Assembly (NCBI RefSeq): GCF_006491595.2
Contig: NZ_VEVQ02000004.1
Span: 62,001 to 126,000, forward strand
Direction: 5' to 3'
DNA length: 64,000 nt
From: Flavobacterium jejuense
GTDB taxonomy: Bacteria; Bacteroidota; Bacteroidia; Flavobacteriales; Flavobacteriaceae
The notes below the pieces were generated by a model. That model did not search any database. It saw only the letters and a program-made list of their open reading frames with translations, and was not told where the DNA came from. Both the position numbers and the translations under genes were made by a program. The number at the start of each line of letters is the position of its first letter. Positions within the stretch are counted from its first letter, which is position 1. This document shows, in pieces, positions 44,142 to 53,940 of the stretch.

Positions 44142-44648
44142 CTATTTAGACTTAAATAAAGGTACAGCTGAACAAGCTTCACCAAACATAATGCTCTTTG
44201 CAAAAGGCATAATTTTTTGAATGGCCAAGGTATAAATCTCTTGAGGAACAGGCTTTTTGGCACAGCCTTTTAAAATTAAAGGTTTATCCATGTAGATGTT
44301 GTAATCTAATCCATCTAGTGTAGTCTTGTAAGATATTAAAAGATAATCTTCAATACTTCCATGTACAATATTCTTTGCAAATGGTTGTAAATAGGTTGTT
44401 ACCAATGCAAAAGTCCAAGCGGGCAATATCGCATCTGAACTACAAAATAGAGTTATTCCTTTTCCTGCATATTGTGACCAATTATAATTATTTAAAGCTT
44501 CACGAAAGTCTTTTTCTTTCAAAATAAAGCCTTCAAATAACCATTGTGAAATATCTAAAACTATTATCTCTTCTCTTGGAAAGTAATCTTCTAAGTCAAA
44601 AACTTCTAATTTACTATTAGCAACTTTATTAATAATCTCTTTTTCCAT
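44142..44648 (-). CDS. DUF2480 family protein
   Basis: 168 residues, soluble. FPREEIIVLDISQWLFEGFILKEKDFREAL and SDAILPAWTFALVTTYLQPFA are features I associate with DUF2480, a Bacteroidota-specific cytosolic family frequently found next to SUF iron-sulfur genes. It contains three Cys residues. It ends the minus-strand SUF neighbourhood, 11 nt after the ABC exporter. Confidence 0.87.
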   Translation of the reverse strand: MEKEIINKVANSKLEVFDLEDYFPREEIIVLDISQWLFEGFILKEKDFREALNNYNWSQYAGKGITLFCSSDAILPAWTFALVTTYLQPFAKNIVHGSIEDYLLISYKTTLDGLDYNIYMDKPLILKGCAKKPVPQEIYTLAIQKIMPFAKSIMFGEACSAVPLFKSK

Positions 44649-44659
44649 TTTTCTTCTTT

Positions 44660-46495
44660 TTATTGATATCCTTCTGCCTGCAATTGAAATAATTCAGCAT
44701 ATAATTTATCATTATGCATTAATTCTTCATGTGTTCCTGCTTCTAAAATTTTGCCTTCTTCTAAAACAATAATTCTATCTGCTTGACGAACAGTACTAAA
44801 ACGGTGAGAAATAATGACACTTGTTTTATTTTTAATCAAATGAATAAAACGCTCAAAAACTTCACTTTCTGCTTTCGCATCTAAGGCAGATGTTGGTTCG
44901 TCTAAAATCATTACCTCAGCATTCTTCATATAGGCTCTTGCTAACGCAATTTTTTGCCATTGACCACCAGACAATTCTTGTCCTTTTACAAAACGCTTTC
45001 CTAATTGTTGTTCGTAACCATAATCTAATTCTGAAACGACTTCTTCTGCTAAACTTAATTGGGCTGCTTTTTCAATGCGTTCCAAATTATCTATTTCATC
45101 TATTTTACCAATGGCAATATTCTCCTTAACTGTAAATTCGTAACGAAAAAAATCTTGGAACAAAACTCCAAAATAAGCTTGATACTCGCTTTTATTATAT
45201 CGGTTGATATTAATACCATCTAATAAAATTTCTCCCTGTGTGGGTTCGTAAAAACGCAAGAGTAACTTCGTTAAAGTAGTTTTTCCTGCTCCATTTTGAC
45301 CTACAAAAGCTATTTTTTCTCCTGCTTTAATGCTAAAATTTACATCTTTTAATATTTGATGTTCCGATTCTGGATAAGCAAAATAAACATTTTTAAATTC
45401 AAATCCTTGTTTAATTTCCTTAGGTAAAGGCACGTCTTCTTTGGTCTTGGGTTCAGAAGAAATATCAATGAAATCAAAATAATCTTTTAAATACAAAGCA
45501 CTTTCAGATATTCTAGTAAATCGTGAAAAGAAATCTTGTAAACTTTTCATCAATCTATTAAAACTTCCAGATAAGAATGTTAATTCTCCTAAAGTGATGA
45601 CTCCAGACAACACACGATAAATGATAAAAACATAAGCTGCATAATAACTTATGGAACCTAATAAGTTGAATAAAAAGCCGTAACTAGAACGTTTTATGAC
45701 TAGTGTTTTGTTCAGATTAAAGTATTTGTTTGCCAAATTTTGAAAACGAGCTACTACAAAATTGGTTAACCCAAAAAGTTTAATCTCTTTGGCTGTTTTA
45801 TCATTGGCACCAATGAAGCGTAAATAATCTAACTCTCTGCGTTCTGATGTCCAACTTCTAGCTAATGAATATTGTTGTTGACTAAATCGAATTTCGTTTA
45901 AGAAAGAAGGAATGATACTTAAAACTAGTAAAATAATTAAATAAGGCTCGAAATAAATCAAACCTGCAATTAACGTGATAATGGAAATCGAATTTTGGGC
46001 TTGACCCAAAACGTTTGACATTAAATCCACTCTTCCCATAGTTTGGGTTCTCGCTCGCTCTAACTTATCGTAAAACTCAGAATTTTCGAGTTGGCTAATG
46101 TCTATTTCATTGGTTTTTTGAATAATTTGAACCGATGTTTGAATATTATATTGGTCACCCAAAATACCATCAGTCAAAGAAATGGCTCTACTTACTAAGT
46201 CTGATAAAACCACCAAGATAAATTCAATAACAACATATTTCCATAAAACAGCATAATCTGTATCTGAAGTTGTTGTAATTCGAATGATTTCATCAATGAT
46301 GATTTTTCCAATCCAAAGAATAATTACTGGAAGTAAAGCCGCAATTAAACGGCAAAAACTAGAAACAAGAAATAATTTTTTATTGGTTTTCCAAATTTCT
46401 TTAAAAAAACGAGGTATAAAAAAAAGCGAACTAAAAGAGGCTTTTAATCCGATTTTTTTCTTGTCATTTAAGGATTTGGGTTGAAATCGTGTCAT
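44660..46495 (-). CDS. ABC exporter, fused permease and ATPase
   Basis: 611 residues with the membrane domain (about 35-340, six helices) followed by an ATPase domain with Walker A (VGQNGAGKTTL), signature LSGGQWQKIALAR, Walker B (VMILDEPTSALD) and switch His (VIISHRFST). Half-transporter acting as a dimer; substrate unknown. The 74-nt spacer that separates it from the DUF59 gene can fold into a long GTGTTCAGT/ACTGAACAC hairpin. Confidence 0.93.
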   Translation of the reverse strand: MTRFQPKSLNDKKKIGLKASFSSLFFIPRFFKEIWKTNKKLFLVSSFCRLIAALLPVIILWIGKIIIDEIIRITTTSDTDYAVLWKYVVIEFILVVLSDLVSRAISLTDGILGDQYNIQTSVQIIQKTNEIDISQLENSEFYDKLERARTQTMGRVDLMSNVLGQAQNSISIITLIAGLIYFEPYLIILLVLSIIPSFLNEIRFSQQQYSLARSWTSERRELDYLRFIGANDKTAKEIKLFGLTNFVVARFQNLANKYFNLNKTLVIKRSSYGFLFNLLGSISYYAAYVFIIYRVLSGVITLGELTFLSGSFNRLMKSLQDFFSRFTRISESALYLKDYFDFIDISSEPKTKEDVPLPKEIKQGFEFKNVYFAYPESEHQILKDVNFSIKAGEKIAFVGQNGAGKTTLTKLLLRFYEPTQGEILLDGININRYNKSEYQAYFGVLFQDFFRYEFTVKENIAIGKIDEIDNLERIEKAAQLSLAEEVVSELDYGYEQQLGKRFVKGQELSGGQWQKIALARAYMKNAEVMILDEPTSALDAKAESEVFERFIHLIKNKTSVIISHRFSTVRQADRIIVLEEGKILEAGTHEELMHNDKLYAELFQLQAEGYQ

Positions 46496-46569
46496 TTTTT
46501 AGTGTTCAGTAATCAGTGTTCAGTATTGATAGCTAACTGCCTACTTTGTACTGAACACTGAACACTTTT
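46496..46569 (-). repeat. imperfect mirrored CAGT repeat between the DUF59 and ABC genes
   Basis: The spacer has tandem AGTGTTCAGT units on one side and their complements ACTGAACACT on the other, so the transcript can fold into a long hairpin ending directly before the ATG. Similar spacers occur at 15405-15486 and 50644-50734. Confidence 0.75.
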
Positions 46570-46893
46570 TTAAAGCATTCCTAATTCTAATTTAGCTTCT
46601 TCACTCATTAAGTCTTTACTCCATGGTGGATCAAAAGTAATTTCAACCTCAGCAGATTTTACTACATCAATTGATTTTATTTTTTCTTCCACTTCCATTG
46701 GTAACGTTTCTGCAACCGGACAATTTGGAGAGGTTAAAGTCATTAAAACTTTTACATCATTATCTTCATTAATCATTACGTCATAGATTAATCCTAATTC
46801 GTAAATGTCAACTGGAATTTCAGGGTCATAAATTGTTTTTAAAACTTTTACAACAGTTTCTCCTAGGTTTATTTCGTCTTTATATTCTTCCAT
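46570..46893 (-). CDS. DUF59/MIP18-type iron-sulfur assembly protein (SufT-like)
   Basis: 107 residues with the DUF59 core: VLKTIYDPEIPVDIYELGLIYDV, LTSPNCPVAETLPMEVEEKI (the conserved reactive Cys in the NCP motif) and FDPPWSKDLMSEEAK. By family knowledge these proteins help maturation of iron-sulfur enzymes. Its place after sufE in the SUF cluster agrees. Confidence 0.92.
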   Translation of the reverse strand: MEEYKDEINLGETVVKVLKTIYDPEIPVDIYELGLIYDVMINEDNDVKVLMTLTSPNCPVAETLPMEVEEKIKSIDVVKSAEVEITFDPPWSKDLMSEEAKLELGML

Positions 46894-46958
46894 TTTTTTG
46901 TATTCAGTTATTAGTATTCAGTAAATTGATATGATATCTACTTAAATGACTTATGTGT

Positions 46959-47381
46959 TTAGTTATTTTTTGCATTAAAACCCAAAGCATACATTTTGAT
47001 TTGTTTGATCATAGACACCAATCCGTTTGCTCTTGTAGGTGATAAATGTTCTTTTAATCCTATTTCGTCAATAAAATCAGTATTGGCTTCCAAAATAGCT
47101 TTGGCAGATTGATTTGAAAAAGCGCGAATTAAAATTGCAATGATTCCTTTTGTTAAAATCGCATCGCTATCAGCGGTAAATACAATATTTCCATCATTTT
47201 CTTCTGCATGTACCCAAACTTTCGATTGACATCCTTTAATGATGTTATCTTCTGTTTTGTATTTTTCGTCTATTAAAGGTAATGTTTTTCCAAGTTCAAT
47301 CATATATTCATAACGTTGCATCCAATCGTCGAACATTGAAAACTCATCTACTATATCCTCTTGTATGGCTTGTATGTTCAT
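46959..47381 (-). CDS. sufE: SufE, sulfur acceptor for SufS
   Basis: 140 residues of the SufE family. Cys51 in DNIIKGCQSKVWV is the residue that takes persulfide sulfur from SufS; HLSPTRANGLVSMI near the C-terminus is also typical. Three nt separate it from the preceding lipoprotein gene, so it is co-transcribed with sufS. Confidence 0.95.
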   Translation of the reverse strand: MNIQAIQEDIVDEFSMFDDWMQRYEYMIELGKTLPLIDEKYKTEDNIIKGCQSKVWVHAEENDGNIVFTADSDAILTKGIIAILIRAFSNQSAKAILEANTDFIDEIGLKEHLSPTRANGLVSMIKQIKMYALGFNAKNN

Positions 47382-47384
47382 TCT

Positions 47385-47891
47385 TTATTTAATTTTATCA
47401 GCTATTTTTAAAATAGTTTCTACCAAATTTTTAATTTCAGCAGGAGGAAAACCCCCATCAAAATCAGAAGTTCTAAAAGTTTCCTCCCCTTTCTTCACTA
47501 TTAAGTTAGTAATTGGTGCTCCATCATAAAATCTTTTTTCTGTTGGAGCTTTTAAATTAGGGAATTCTTTTGGATTTACCCCTTTATAAGCTTCTTCTAA
47601 CAATTTAATATCGCTAGAAGCAATTGCTACTATTTTTGATTCTTCTCCTCTTGCATTTTGAACGGCTATCTTACCATTTTCAATAGAAATTCTTCTAAAA
47701 TAACCTCTAGACATGGATTCATAAACTAATACAGGTAGTGTTTGGTTTATTGTCATGTCTTCTTTATTTGCAGAGGATACAGTTTCTGTTTTATCATTTG
47801 ATGTTATCATGGCTGTATCAGTTGCTTTTTTTTGACAATTACAACTACTAATAGTTATAATTAAAGTCGATAGAATGGTAATTGCTTTCAT
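47385..47891 (-). CDS. small lipoprotein between sufS and sufE
   Basis: 168 residues with a lipobox (ITISSC, Cys17) and then NCQKKATD. The mature part (LPVLVYESMSRGYFRRISIENGKIAVQNARG) looks like a compact beta-rich domain that I cannot name. It sits in an unbroken operon between two cytosolic iron-sulfur genes (12 and 3 nt gaps), although as a lipoprotein it would be in the periplasm. Confidence 0.78.
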   Translation of the reverse strand: MKAITILSTLIITISSCNCQKKATDTAMITSNDKTETVSSANKEDMTINQTLPVLVYESMSRGYFRRISIENGKIAVQNARGEESKIVAIASSDIKLLEEAYKGVNPKEFPNLKAPTEKRFYDGAPITNLIVKKGEETFRTSDFDGGFPPAEIKNLVETILKIADKIK

Positions 47892-47903
47892 GTTGTTTGT
47901 TTT

Positions 47904-49124
47904 TTAAGATAACATTAGTTTTGCTTTTTTAACGGCTTCTACAAAGATATCAATTTCTTCCTTTGTATTGTAAAATGCAAAACTTGCTCTTATTGTTCCA
48001 GGAATTTTAAAGAAATCCATTATAGGTTGTGCACAATGATGACCAGTACGCACAGCTATACCTAATTTATCTATAATCGTGCCAATGTCATAAGGATGAA
48101 TACCATCAATGTTAAATGAAATTACAGAAGCTTTCTTAGATAAGTCTTTTGGACCGTAAATCGTAACACCTTCAATTTCTTGTATTCTTTTAGTTCCATA
48201 TTCCAACAATTCTTGTTCTTGCTTAGCAATATTGTCAAAACCGATAGCGTTCATGTAATCTATAGCTGCTCCAAAAGCAATTCCACCACAAATATTTGGT
48301 GTTCCAGCTTCAAATTTATGAGGTAAATCGGCATAAGTTGTTTTTTCGAATGTTACTGTGGCAATCATTTCACCACCACCTTTGTATGGAGGTAATTTGC
48401 GTAACCATTCTTCTTTTCCATATAACATTCCAACACCTGTAGGACCACACATTTTATGAGCAGAAGTGACATAAAAGTCAACATCCAAAGCTTGCACATC
48501 TGGTTTTAAATGCGGACAAGCTTGGGCACCATCTATTAAAACCGCTGCACCTACTTCGTGTGCTTTTTTAATAATATATTCAATAGGATTTAAAGTTCCT
48601 AAAGCATTTGAAATATGATTACAGAAAACTAATTTGGTTTTATTAGAAAGTAACTTATCATATTCGTCCATTATTAAGTCACCATCCAAACTCATTGGAA
48701 TCACTTTCAAAATAGCTCCTGTATGTTCACAAAGCATTTGCCAAGGCACAATATTACTATGATGTTCCAAAGCTGAAACAATGATTTCATCACCTTTTTG
48801 TAAAATTGACGCAAAACCATTGGCAACCAAATTGATACTTTCTGTAGTTCCAGAAGTTAAGATGATTTCATAGCTATGCTTAGCATTAAAATGCTTTTGA
48901 ATTTTCAAACGCGCTTCTTCATAAGCATCAGTAGCTAGTTGACTTAGAGTATGTACACCACGATGAATATTTGCATTGTATCTTGAATAATAATCTACAA
49001 TAGCATCAATTACTACTTGAGGCGTTTGTGACGTGGCTCCGTTATCGAAATATACTAAAGGTTTTCCATTTACTTGTTGGGATAAAATAGGAAAATCGGC
49101 TCTTACTTTTTGAACATCAAACAT
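47904..49124 (-). CDS. sufS: SufS cysteine desulfurase
   Basis: 406 residues, PLP-dependent enzyme that draws sulfur from cysteine for Fe-S cluster assembly. Lys224 (TSAHKMCGPTGVG) is the PLP lysine and Cys364 (RTGHHCAQP) the active-site cysteine, at the same positions as in E. coli SufS. First gene of the second suf transcript: a terminator lies between it and sufD. Confidence 0.97.
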   Translation of the reverse strand: MFDVQKVRADFPILSQQVNGKPLVYFDNGATSQTPQVVIDAIVDYYSRYNANIHRGVHTLSQLATDAYEEARLKIQKHFNAKHSYEIILTSGTTESINLVANGFASILQKGDEIIVSALEHHSNIVPWQMLCEHTGAILKVIPMSLDGDLIMDEYDKLLSNKTKLVFCNHISNALGTLNPIEYIIKKAHEVGAAVLIDGAQACPHLKPDVQALDVDFYVTSAHKMCGPTGVGMLYGKEEWLRKLPPYKGGGEMIATVTFEKTTYADLPHKFEAGTPNICGGIAFGAAIDYMNAIGFDNIAKQEQELLEYGTKRIQEIEGVTIYGPKDLSKKASVISFNIDGIHPYDIGTIIDKLGIAVRTGHHCAQPIMDFFKIPGTIRASFAFYNTKEEIDIFVEAVKKAKLMLS

Positions 49125-49142
49125 TTCATATCAATTTGATTA

Positions 49143-49150
49143 CAAATTTA
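49143..49150 (-). promoter_or_regulatory. putative -7 element of the sufS transcript
   Basis: TAAATTTG (minus strand) matches TAnnTTTG, 18 nt upstream of the sufS ATG. No TTG is correctly spaced upstream, so the call is weak, but a promoter is required here because a terminator precedes the gene. Confidence 0.35.
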
Positions 49151-49272
49151 CAACTTGATTATTTAAAATGGGAATAAATAAAGGTTAAAATATATTGGAA
49201 TTATTTAACAACTGTTGTTTTAGTTACTCCAGAGATTTTATAGATTTAATTTTTCTTATTTTAAGTTATAAT

Positions 49273-49313
49273 AAAACAAGAAAACCACCTTTAAAAGATG
49301 GTTTTCTTGTTTT
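49273..49313 (-). terminator. terminator after sufD
   Basis: AAAACAAGAAAACCA / TGGTTTTCTTGTTTT stem with a short loop, 13 nt beyond the sufD stop. It divides the suf genes into two transcripts. Confidence 0.88.
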
Positions 49314-49326
49314 ATTTAGAGATTTT

Positions 49327-50643
49327 TTACAATTCAAATCCCATTTTTACACCTAACTTGTTAGCTATAATCTTAGTGATTCGTTGCTTTAATTCTGGTA
49401 TTTTAATGCTTTGTATCACTTCATTTGAGAACGCATACATTAATAAGGCACGAGCTTCTTTTTTAGGAATTCCTCTCTGTTGCATGTAAAACATTGCTGT
49501 TTCGTCTAATTGACCAATAGTACAACCGTGTGAACATTTTACATCGTCTGCAAAAATTTCTAATTGTGGTTTGGCATTAATAGTGGCTTTTTCGCTCACT
49601 AAAATATTATTGTTTTGTTGAAAAGCATCTGTTTTTTGAGCTTCTTTTTCTACATATATTTTCCCATTGAAAACACCTGTTGAGCTGTCTCCAAAAATAC
49701 CTTTGTAATTTTGGTGACTTTCACAATTCGGTTGTGCATGGTGTACTAATGTGAAATGATCCACATGTTGCTTATCTCCAATGATTGTAATCCCTTTTAG
49801 AGTAGAATCGATACGTTCCCCTTGATGATAGAAATTCAAATTGTTACGTGTAATATTTCCTCCAAAAGAGAAAGTATGCACAGCAACCCTGCTTTCTTGT
49901 TTTTGAGCAATGTAGGTATTGTCAATTAAATTAGCCGTTTGTACATCATTTTGTATTTTATAATAATCTACATTCGCTCTTTTTTGTGCAAAAATTTCAG
50001 TCACACTATTGGTTAAAACAGGATTACTATTTAAACTTTGGTGACGCTCTATAATTTGAACATGTGCATTTTCACCAACAATTATTAAATTTCTTGGTTG
50101 CACCATTAAAGCAGCTTCGGTACCTGTTGAAAAATAAACAATTTCAATAGGTTTATCGGCCACTTTACTCTTAGGTATGTTAATAAAAGCACCTTCTTGA
50201 GCAAATGCTGTATTCAAAGAGGTTAATGTTTCGTCTTTTTTAGCGATTTGATTAAAATACGTTTCAAGAGTTGGTTTGTATTTAGGTTTGGTTAAAACCG
50301 AAGACAGCAAACACACATCAATTCCTTCGTGTGTTGTTGACGATAAAAACGAGCTGAATTTACCATCAATAAATACTAATTTATAAGTATCTACTTCGTG
50401 AAGGAAGTATTTTTTTACATCTTTAAATTCAATTGCGTTTTCATGCTTTGGGAAAACCGAAAAATCATTCTTTAAAATAGCATTTAAAGAAGTATATTTC
50501 CAAGCTTCCTCTTTTTTAGTTGGAAACCCTTTATTTTCAAAGTTTTTTATCGCTTGATTTCGTACCTCATGCAAATTGGAATCCATATCGAATTTCTCTT
50601 CAAATGCAATGTATGACGAAAGTAATTTATCTTTTAAATCCAT
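49327..50643 (-). CDS. sufD: SufD, scaffold subunit
   Basis: 438 residues, beta-helix protein of the SufBCD scaffold. N-terminal FPTKKEEAWKYTSLNAILK and the C-terminal segment DDVKCSHGCTIGQLDETAMFYMQQRGIPKKEARALLM are diagnostic. Separated from sufC by a 91-nt spacer with a mirrored TCTGTTATG repeat. Confidence 0.96.
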   Translation of the reverse strand: MDLKDKLLSSYIAFEEKFDMDSNLHEVRNQAIKNFENKGFPTKKEEAWKYTSLNAILKNDFSVFPKHENAIEFKDVKKYFLHEVDTYKLVFIDGKFSSFLSSTTHEGIDVCLLSSVLTKPKYKPTLETYFNQIAKKDETLTSLNTAFAQEGAFINIPKSKVADKPIEIVYFSTGTEAALMVQPRNLIIVGENAHVQIIERHQSLNSNPVLTNSVTEIFAQKRANVDYYKIQNDVQTANLIDNTYIAQKQESRVAVHTFSFGGNITRNNLNFYHQGERIDSTLKGITIIGDKQHVDHFTLVHHAQPNCESHQNYKGIFGDSSTGVFNGKIYVEKEAQKTDAFQQNNNILVSEKATINAKPQLEIFADDVKCSHGCTIGQLDETAMFYMQQRGIPKKEARALLMYAFSNEVIQSIKIPELKQRITKIIANKLGVKMGFEL

Positions 50644-50734
50644 TTTTTTGTTGTTGTCGGTTGTCTGTTATGAGTTGTCTGTTATGGGTTGCCAATTATT
50701 TGGTTAAACTGAGAACAGAAAACAGATAACTTTT
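50644..50734 (-). repeat. imperfect mirrored repeat between sufC and sufD
   Basis: Tandem TTGTCTGTTATG-like units on one side face AACAGA-type complements on the other; the transcript can form a hairpin whose end touches the sufD ATG. Same design as 15405-15486 and 46496-46569 but with a different core word. Confidence 0.65.
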
Positions 50735-51484
50735 TTAAACCAATTCTGCTTTTATCCAGTCGTATCCTTTTTCTTCTAATTCTAAAGCCAAGGAAGCATC
50801 ACCTGATTTCACGATTTTTCCATCCATAAGAACGTGTACAAAATCTGGAACGATATATTCTAAAAGTCTTTGGTAATGCGTAATAACCACTACAGCATTG
50901 TCTTTGCTTTTCAATTTATTAACACCATTAGCAACAATTCTAAGCGCATCGATATCTAGACCAGAATCGGTTTCATCTAAAATAGCCAGTTTTGGTTCTA
51001 ACATAGCTAATTGAAAAATTTCGTTACGTTTCTTTTCACCACCAGAAAATCCTTCGTTTAAGGAACGAGAAAGAAATTTTTTATCCATTTCCAATAATTC
51101 AGATTTCTCACGAATTTTCTTCAACATCTCATTGGCTGGCATGTCTTCTAAACCTTTTGCTTTTCTACTTTCATTGATTGCTGTTTTGATAAAGTTAGTT
51201 ACCGAAACACCTGGAATTTCCACAGGATATTGAAAAGAAAGGAAAACGCCTTTATGTGCTCTTTCCTCTGGAGCTAATTCAGAAATTTCTTCACCATCTA
51301 AAAAGATTTCTCCATCAGATACTTCATAATTTTCATTTCCAGCAATTATTGAAGAAAGTGTTGATTTTCCAGCACCATTTGGTCCCATAATCGCATGAAC
51401 TTCTCCAGCTTTAACCTCTAAATTAATTCCTTTTAATATTTCTTTGTCTTCTACTGAAGCGTGTAAATTTTTAATACTTAACAT
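50735..51484 (-). CDS. sufC: SufC ATPase
   Basis: 249 residues, ABC-type ATPase of the SufBCD complex. Walker A (MGPNGAGKSTL), signature FSGGEKKRNEI and Walker B (LAILDETDSGLD) are intact; the ETDSGLDIDAL sequence separates SufC from transporter ATPases. Confidence 0.97.
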   Translation of the reverse strand: MLSIKNLHASVEDKEILKGINLEVKAGEVHAIMGPNGAGKSTLSSIIAGNENYEVSDGEIFLDGEEISELAPEERAHKGVFLSFQYPVEIPGVSVTNFIKTAINESRKAKGLEDMPANEMLKKIREKSELLEMDKKFLSRSLNEGFSGGEKKRNEIFQLAMLEPKLAILDETDSGLDIDALRIVANGVNKLKSKDNAVVVITHYQRLLEYIVPDFVHVLMDGKIVKSGDASLALELEEKGYDWIKAELV

Positions 51485-51494
51485 TGTCTCTATT

Positions 51495-51980
51495 TTATAT
51501 AAAAGCTAATTTTATGTTTTGTGTTTCTTCAGGTTTATCTGCATTAAAATGCTTTTGTCCCAAATAGTGCATTCCTAAATAATCGGCCGATTTTTTAAAA
51601 GGAATGTAAAAATCAAAATCAATTTCACTATCGTGAGAATTGGTAATGACAGCCATATTTTTTCCTCTTAATTTTCTGCCTGTTTCTTTTTCTATTCGAA
51701 TTAAATCGGAAAATCTATCAAAAAACACTTTCATTATACCACTCATACTGTACCAATACACTGGTGTAGAAAAGATTAAAGTGTCATATTTTTCAAGTAT
51801 TCCTTTTATTAATTCAAAAAAATCGTCATCTCTATTTTTACTCTCATAATCATAATAAGAAAAATTATAATCACTCAAATTAATAACATCTAAATTATAT
51901 TGATTCGCAACCTCAGTAGCAATTCTCGTTGTATTACCTATTATTCTAGAGGAACCAATTATAATTACCGACTTACTCAT
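51495..51980 (-). CDS. NAD(P)H-dependent FMN reductase / flavodoxin-like protein inside the suf operon
   Basis: 161 residues from ATG 51980 (MSKSVIIIGSSRIIGNTTRIA), which lies 4 nt after the stop of the upstream gene and starts with the first beta strand; an earlier in-frame ATG at 52001 would overlap that gene. IIIGSSRIIGNTTRIA is the FMN phosphate loop and FSTPVYWYSMSGIMKVFFDR the second flavin-contact segment of this family. It could supply electrons to cluster assembly, but that is inferred only from position. Confidence 0.87.
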   Translation of the reverse strand: MSKSVIIIGSSRIIGNTTRIATEVANQYNLDVINLSDYNFSYYDYESKNRDDDFFELIKGILEKYDTLIFSTPVYWYSMSGIMKVFFDRFSDLIRIEKETGRKLRGKNMAVITNSHDSEIDFDFYIPFKKSADYLGMHYLGQKHFNADKPEETQNIKLAFI

Positions 51981-51984
51981 TATT

Positions 51985-52380
51985 TTAAACCGTTTTGTCA
52001 AATTCTATCTCAGCTTTTTCCTCAGGTAAAATTTCAATAAAATAATACACAATCTCTGAAATAGTTCCTGTAAAAACAAAAAGTAAAATCCACATTAAAA
52101 CCTTATTGCTAGAATCATTTTTATTTGATCTAGTTAAATGTATGATATCAAATATCTTAATTCCCAATGAAATTAGTATAGTGAGTATTAAAATAACAAA
52201 TGCACCTACAAACCCTCTAAAAAAAGCCAGAGGTGGTCTTCCTGTTTGTACATCATTTTCGAAATGCTCTAAACTTCCTAGAAAAAAAGAAAAAAAGAAA
52301 ATGAAATAGAAAATCATTCCAATTATGGGAAGAAAGTGTAAAATACCAATTAGTGTTTTTTGTGTCTTTGTTAAATTCAT
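51985..52380 (-). CDS. small integral membrane protein inside the suf operon
   Basis: 131 residues with three hydrophobic segments (about 10-35, 48-75, 88-112) and an acidic end. No family recognised. It follows sufB by 12 nt and is clearly part of the same transcript. Confidence 0.75.
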   Translation of the reverse strand: MNLTKTQKTLIGILHFLPIIGMIFYFIFFFSFFLGSLEHFENDVQTGRPPLAFFRGFVGAFVILILTILISLGIKIFDIIHLTRSNKNDSSNKVLMWILLFVFTGTISEIVYYFIEILPEEKAEIEFDKTV

Positions 52381-52392
52381 AATTGTGCCTTT

Positions 52393-53841
52393 TTATCCTA
52401 CAGAACCTTCTAATGAAATCTCTAATAATTTTTGAGCTTCAACAGCAAACTCCATTGGTAATTTATTCAAGACTTCTTTACTGAAGCCATTTACAATTAA
52501 AGCGATTGCCTTTTCTGTTGGAATTCCTCTTTGGTTACAATAAAAGACTTGATCTTCTCCAATTTTAGAAGTAGTTGCCTCGTGTTCTATTTTTGCAGAT
52601 GTGTTTTTACTTTCAATATATGGAAAAGTATGAGCTCCACATTCGTTACCCATTAATAAACTATCACATTGAGAGAAATTACGAGCATTGTCAGCCCTTG
52701 ATGAAATTTGAACTAAACCTCTATAGCTATTTTGAGATTTCCCAGCAGAAATACCTTTTGAAATAATGGTTGACTTAGTATTTTTACCTAAATGAACCAT
52801 TTTTGTACCAGTATCTGCTTGTTGAAAATTATTAGTTACAGCTATTGAATAAAATTCTCCAATGGAATTATCTCCTTTTAAAATACAAGAAGGATACTTC
52901 CAAGTTACAGCAGATCCAGTTTCAACTTGCGTCCAAGATATTTTTGCGTTCTTTTCACACAAACCTCTTTTGGTTACAAAATTATAAACACCACCTTTAC
53001 CCTCTTTGTTACCTGGAAACCAGTTTTGTACGGTTGAATATTTAATTTCTGAATTATCCAAAGCAATCAATTCAACCACTGCAGCATGTAATTGGTTTTC
53101 ATCACGACTTGGAGCTGTACAACCTTCTAGGTACGAAACATAACTTCCTTCATCAGCAATTACAAGTGTTCTTTCAAACTGACCTGTTCCTGCTTGATTG
53201 ATTCTAAAATAGGTTGAGAGTTCCATTGGACAACGCACTCCTTTTGGAATATAACAAAAACTACCATCAGAAAAAACAGCAGAATTTAAAGCCGCATAAA
53301 AATTATCTTTTGTTGGCACAACTGTACCTAAATGTTTACGAACTAATTCTGGATGCTCTTTTATAGCATCAGATATACTCATAAAGATAATTCCTTTTTC
53401 TGATAATGTTTTTTTAAATGTAGTAGCTACTGAAACAGAATCGACAACAATATCAATTGCAACATTATTAATTTTCTTTTGTTCATCAACAGAAATCCCA
53501 AGCTTTTTATACATAGCTAACAATTCTGGATCAACATCATCTAAAGTTTTATTTGGATCTGCCTTTTTTGGTGCAGAATAATAAGATATTGCTTGAAAAT
53601 CAGGTTTAGTATAGTGTACATTTGCCCATTCTGGTTCAATCATTTCTTCCCAAGCACGAAAAGCTTCTAAACGCCACTCAGTCATCCATTCTGGCTCACC
53701 CTTTTTTAAAGAAATAGCACGAACTATATCTTCATTTAAACCAATAGGAAAGGTATCTGATTCTAATTCAGTGTAAAATCCGTATTCGTATTCTTTGTTT
53801 TGTAATTCGACTTTTAAATCGTCTTCTGTATATTTTGACAT
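52393..53841 (-). CDS. sufB: SufB, scaffold subunit
   Basis: 482 residues, the main scaffold on which SUF clusters are built. [60 protein letters not shown] and the C-terminal [24 protein letters not shown] are unmistakable. Full length for the family. Confidence 0.97.
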   Translation of the reverse strand: MSKYTEDDLKVELQNKEYEYGFYTELESDTFPIGLNEDIVRAISLKKGEPEWMTEWRLEAFRAWEEMIEPEWANVHYTKPDFQAISYYSAPKKADPNKTLDDVDPELLAMYKKLGISVDEQKKINNVAIDIVVDSVSVATTFKKTLSEKGIIFMSISDAIKEHPELVRKHLGTVVPTKDNFYAALNSAVFSDGSFCYIPKGVRCPMELSTYFRINQAGTGQFERTLVIADEGSYVSYLEGCTAPSRDENQLHAAVVELIALDNSEIKYSTVQNWFPGNKEGKGGVYNFVTKRGLCEKNAKISWTQVETGSAVTWKYPSCILKGDNSIGEFYSIAVTNNFQQADTGTKMVHLGKNTKSTIISKGISAGKSQNSYRGLVQISSRADNARNFSQCDSLLMGNECGAHTFPYIESKNTSAKIEHEATTSKIGEDQVFYCNQRGIPTEKAIALIVNGFSKEVLNKLPMEFAVEAQKLLEISLEGSVG

Positions 53842-53940
53842 TATTTTATACTATTGAAAGATTTGAAATTGAAGGATTTAAAAATTAAACATATTTCTTT
53901 AATCTTTAAAACTTTAAATTTTTTCAATCATTTAATTATT
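53842..53940 (-). repeat. AT-rich imperfect mirrored repeat between sufA and sufB
   Basis: Units of the kind GAAAGATTTGAAATTGAAGGATTT face their partial complements (ATCTTTAAAACTTTAAATTTTTTCAAT). It resembles the other mirrored spacers in layout, but is AT-rich and less exact. Confidence 0.5.
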
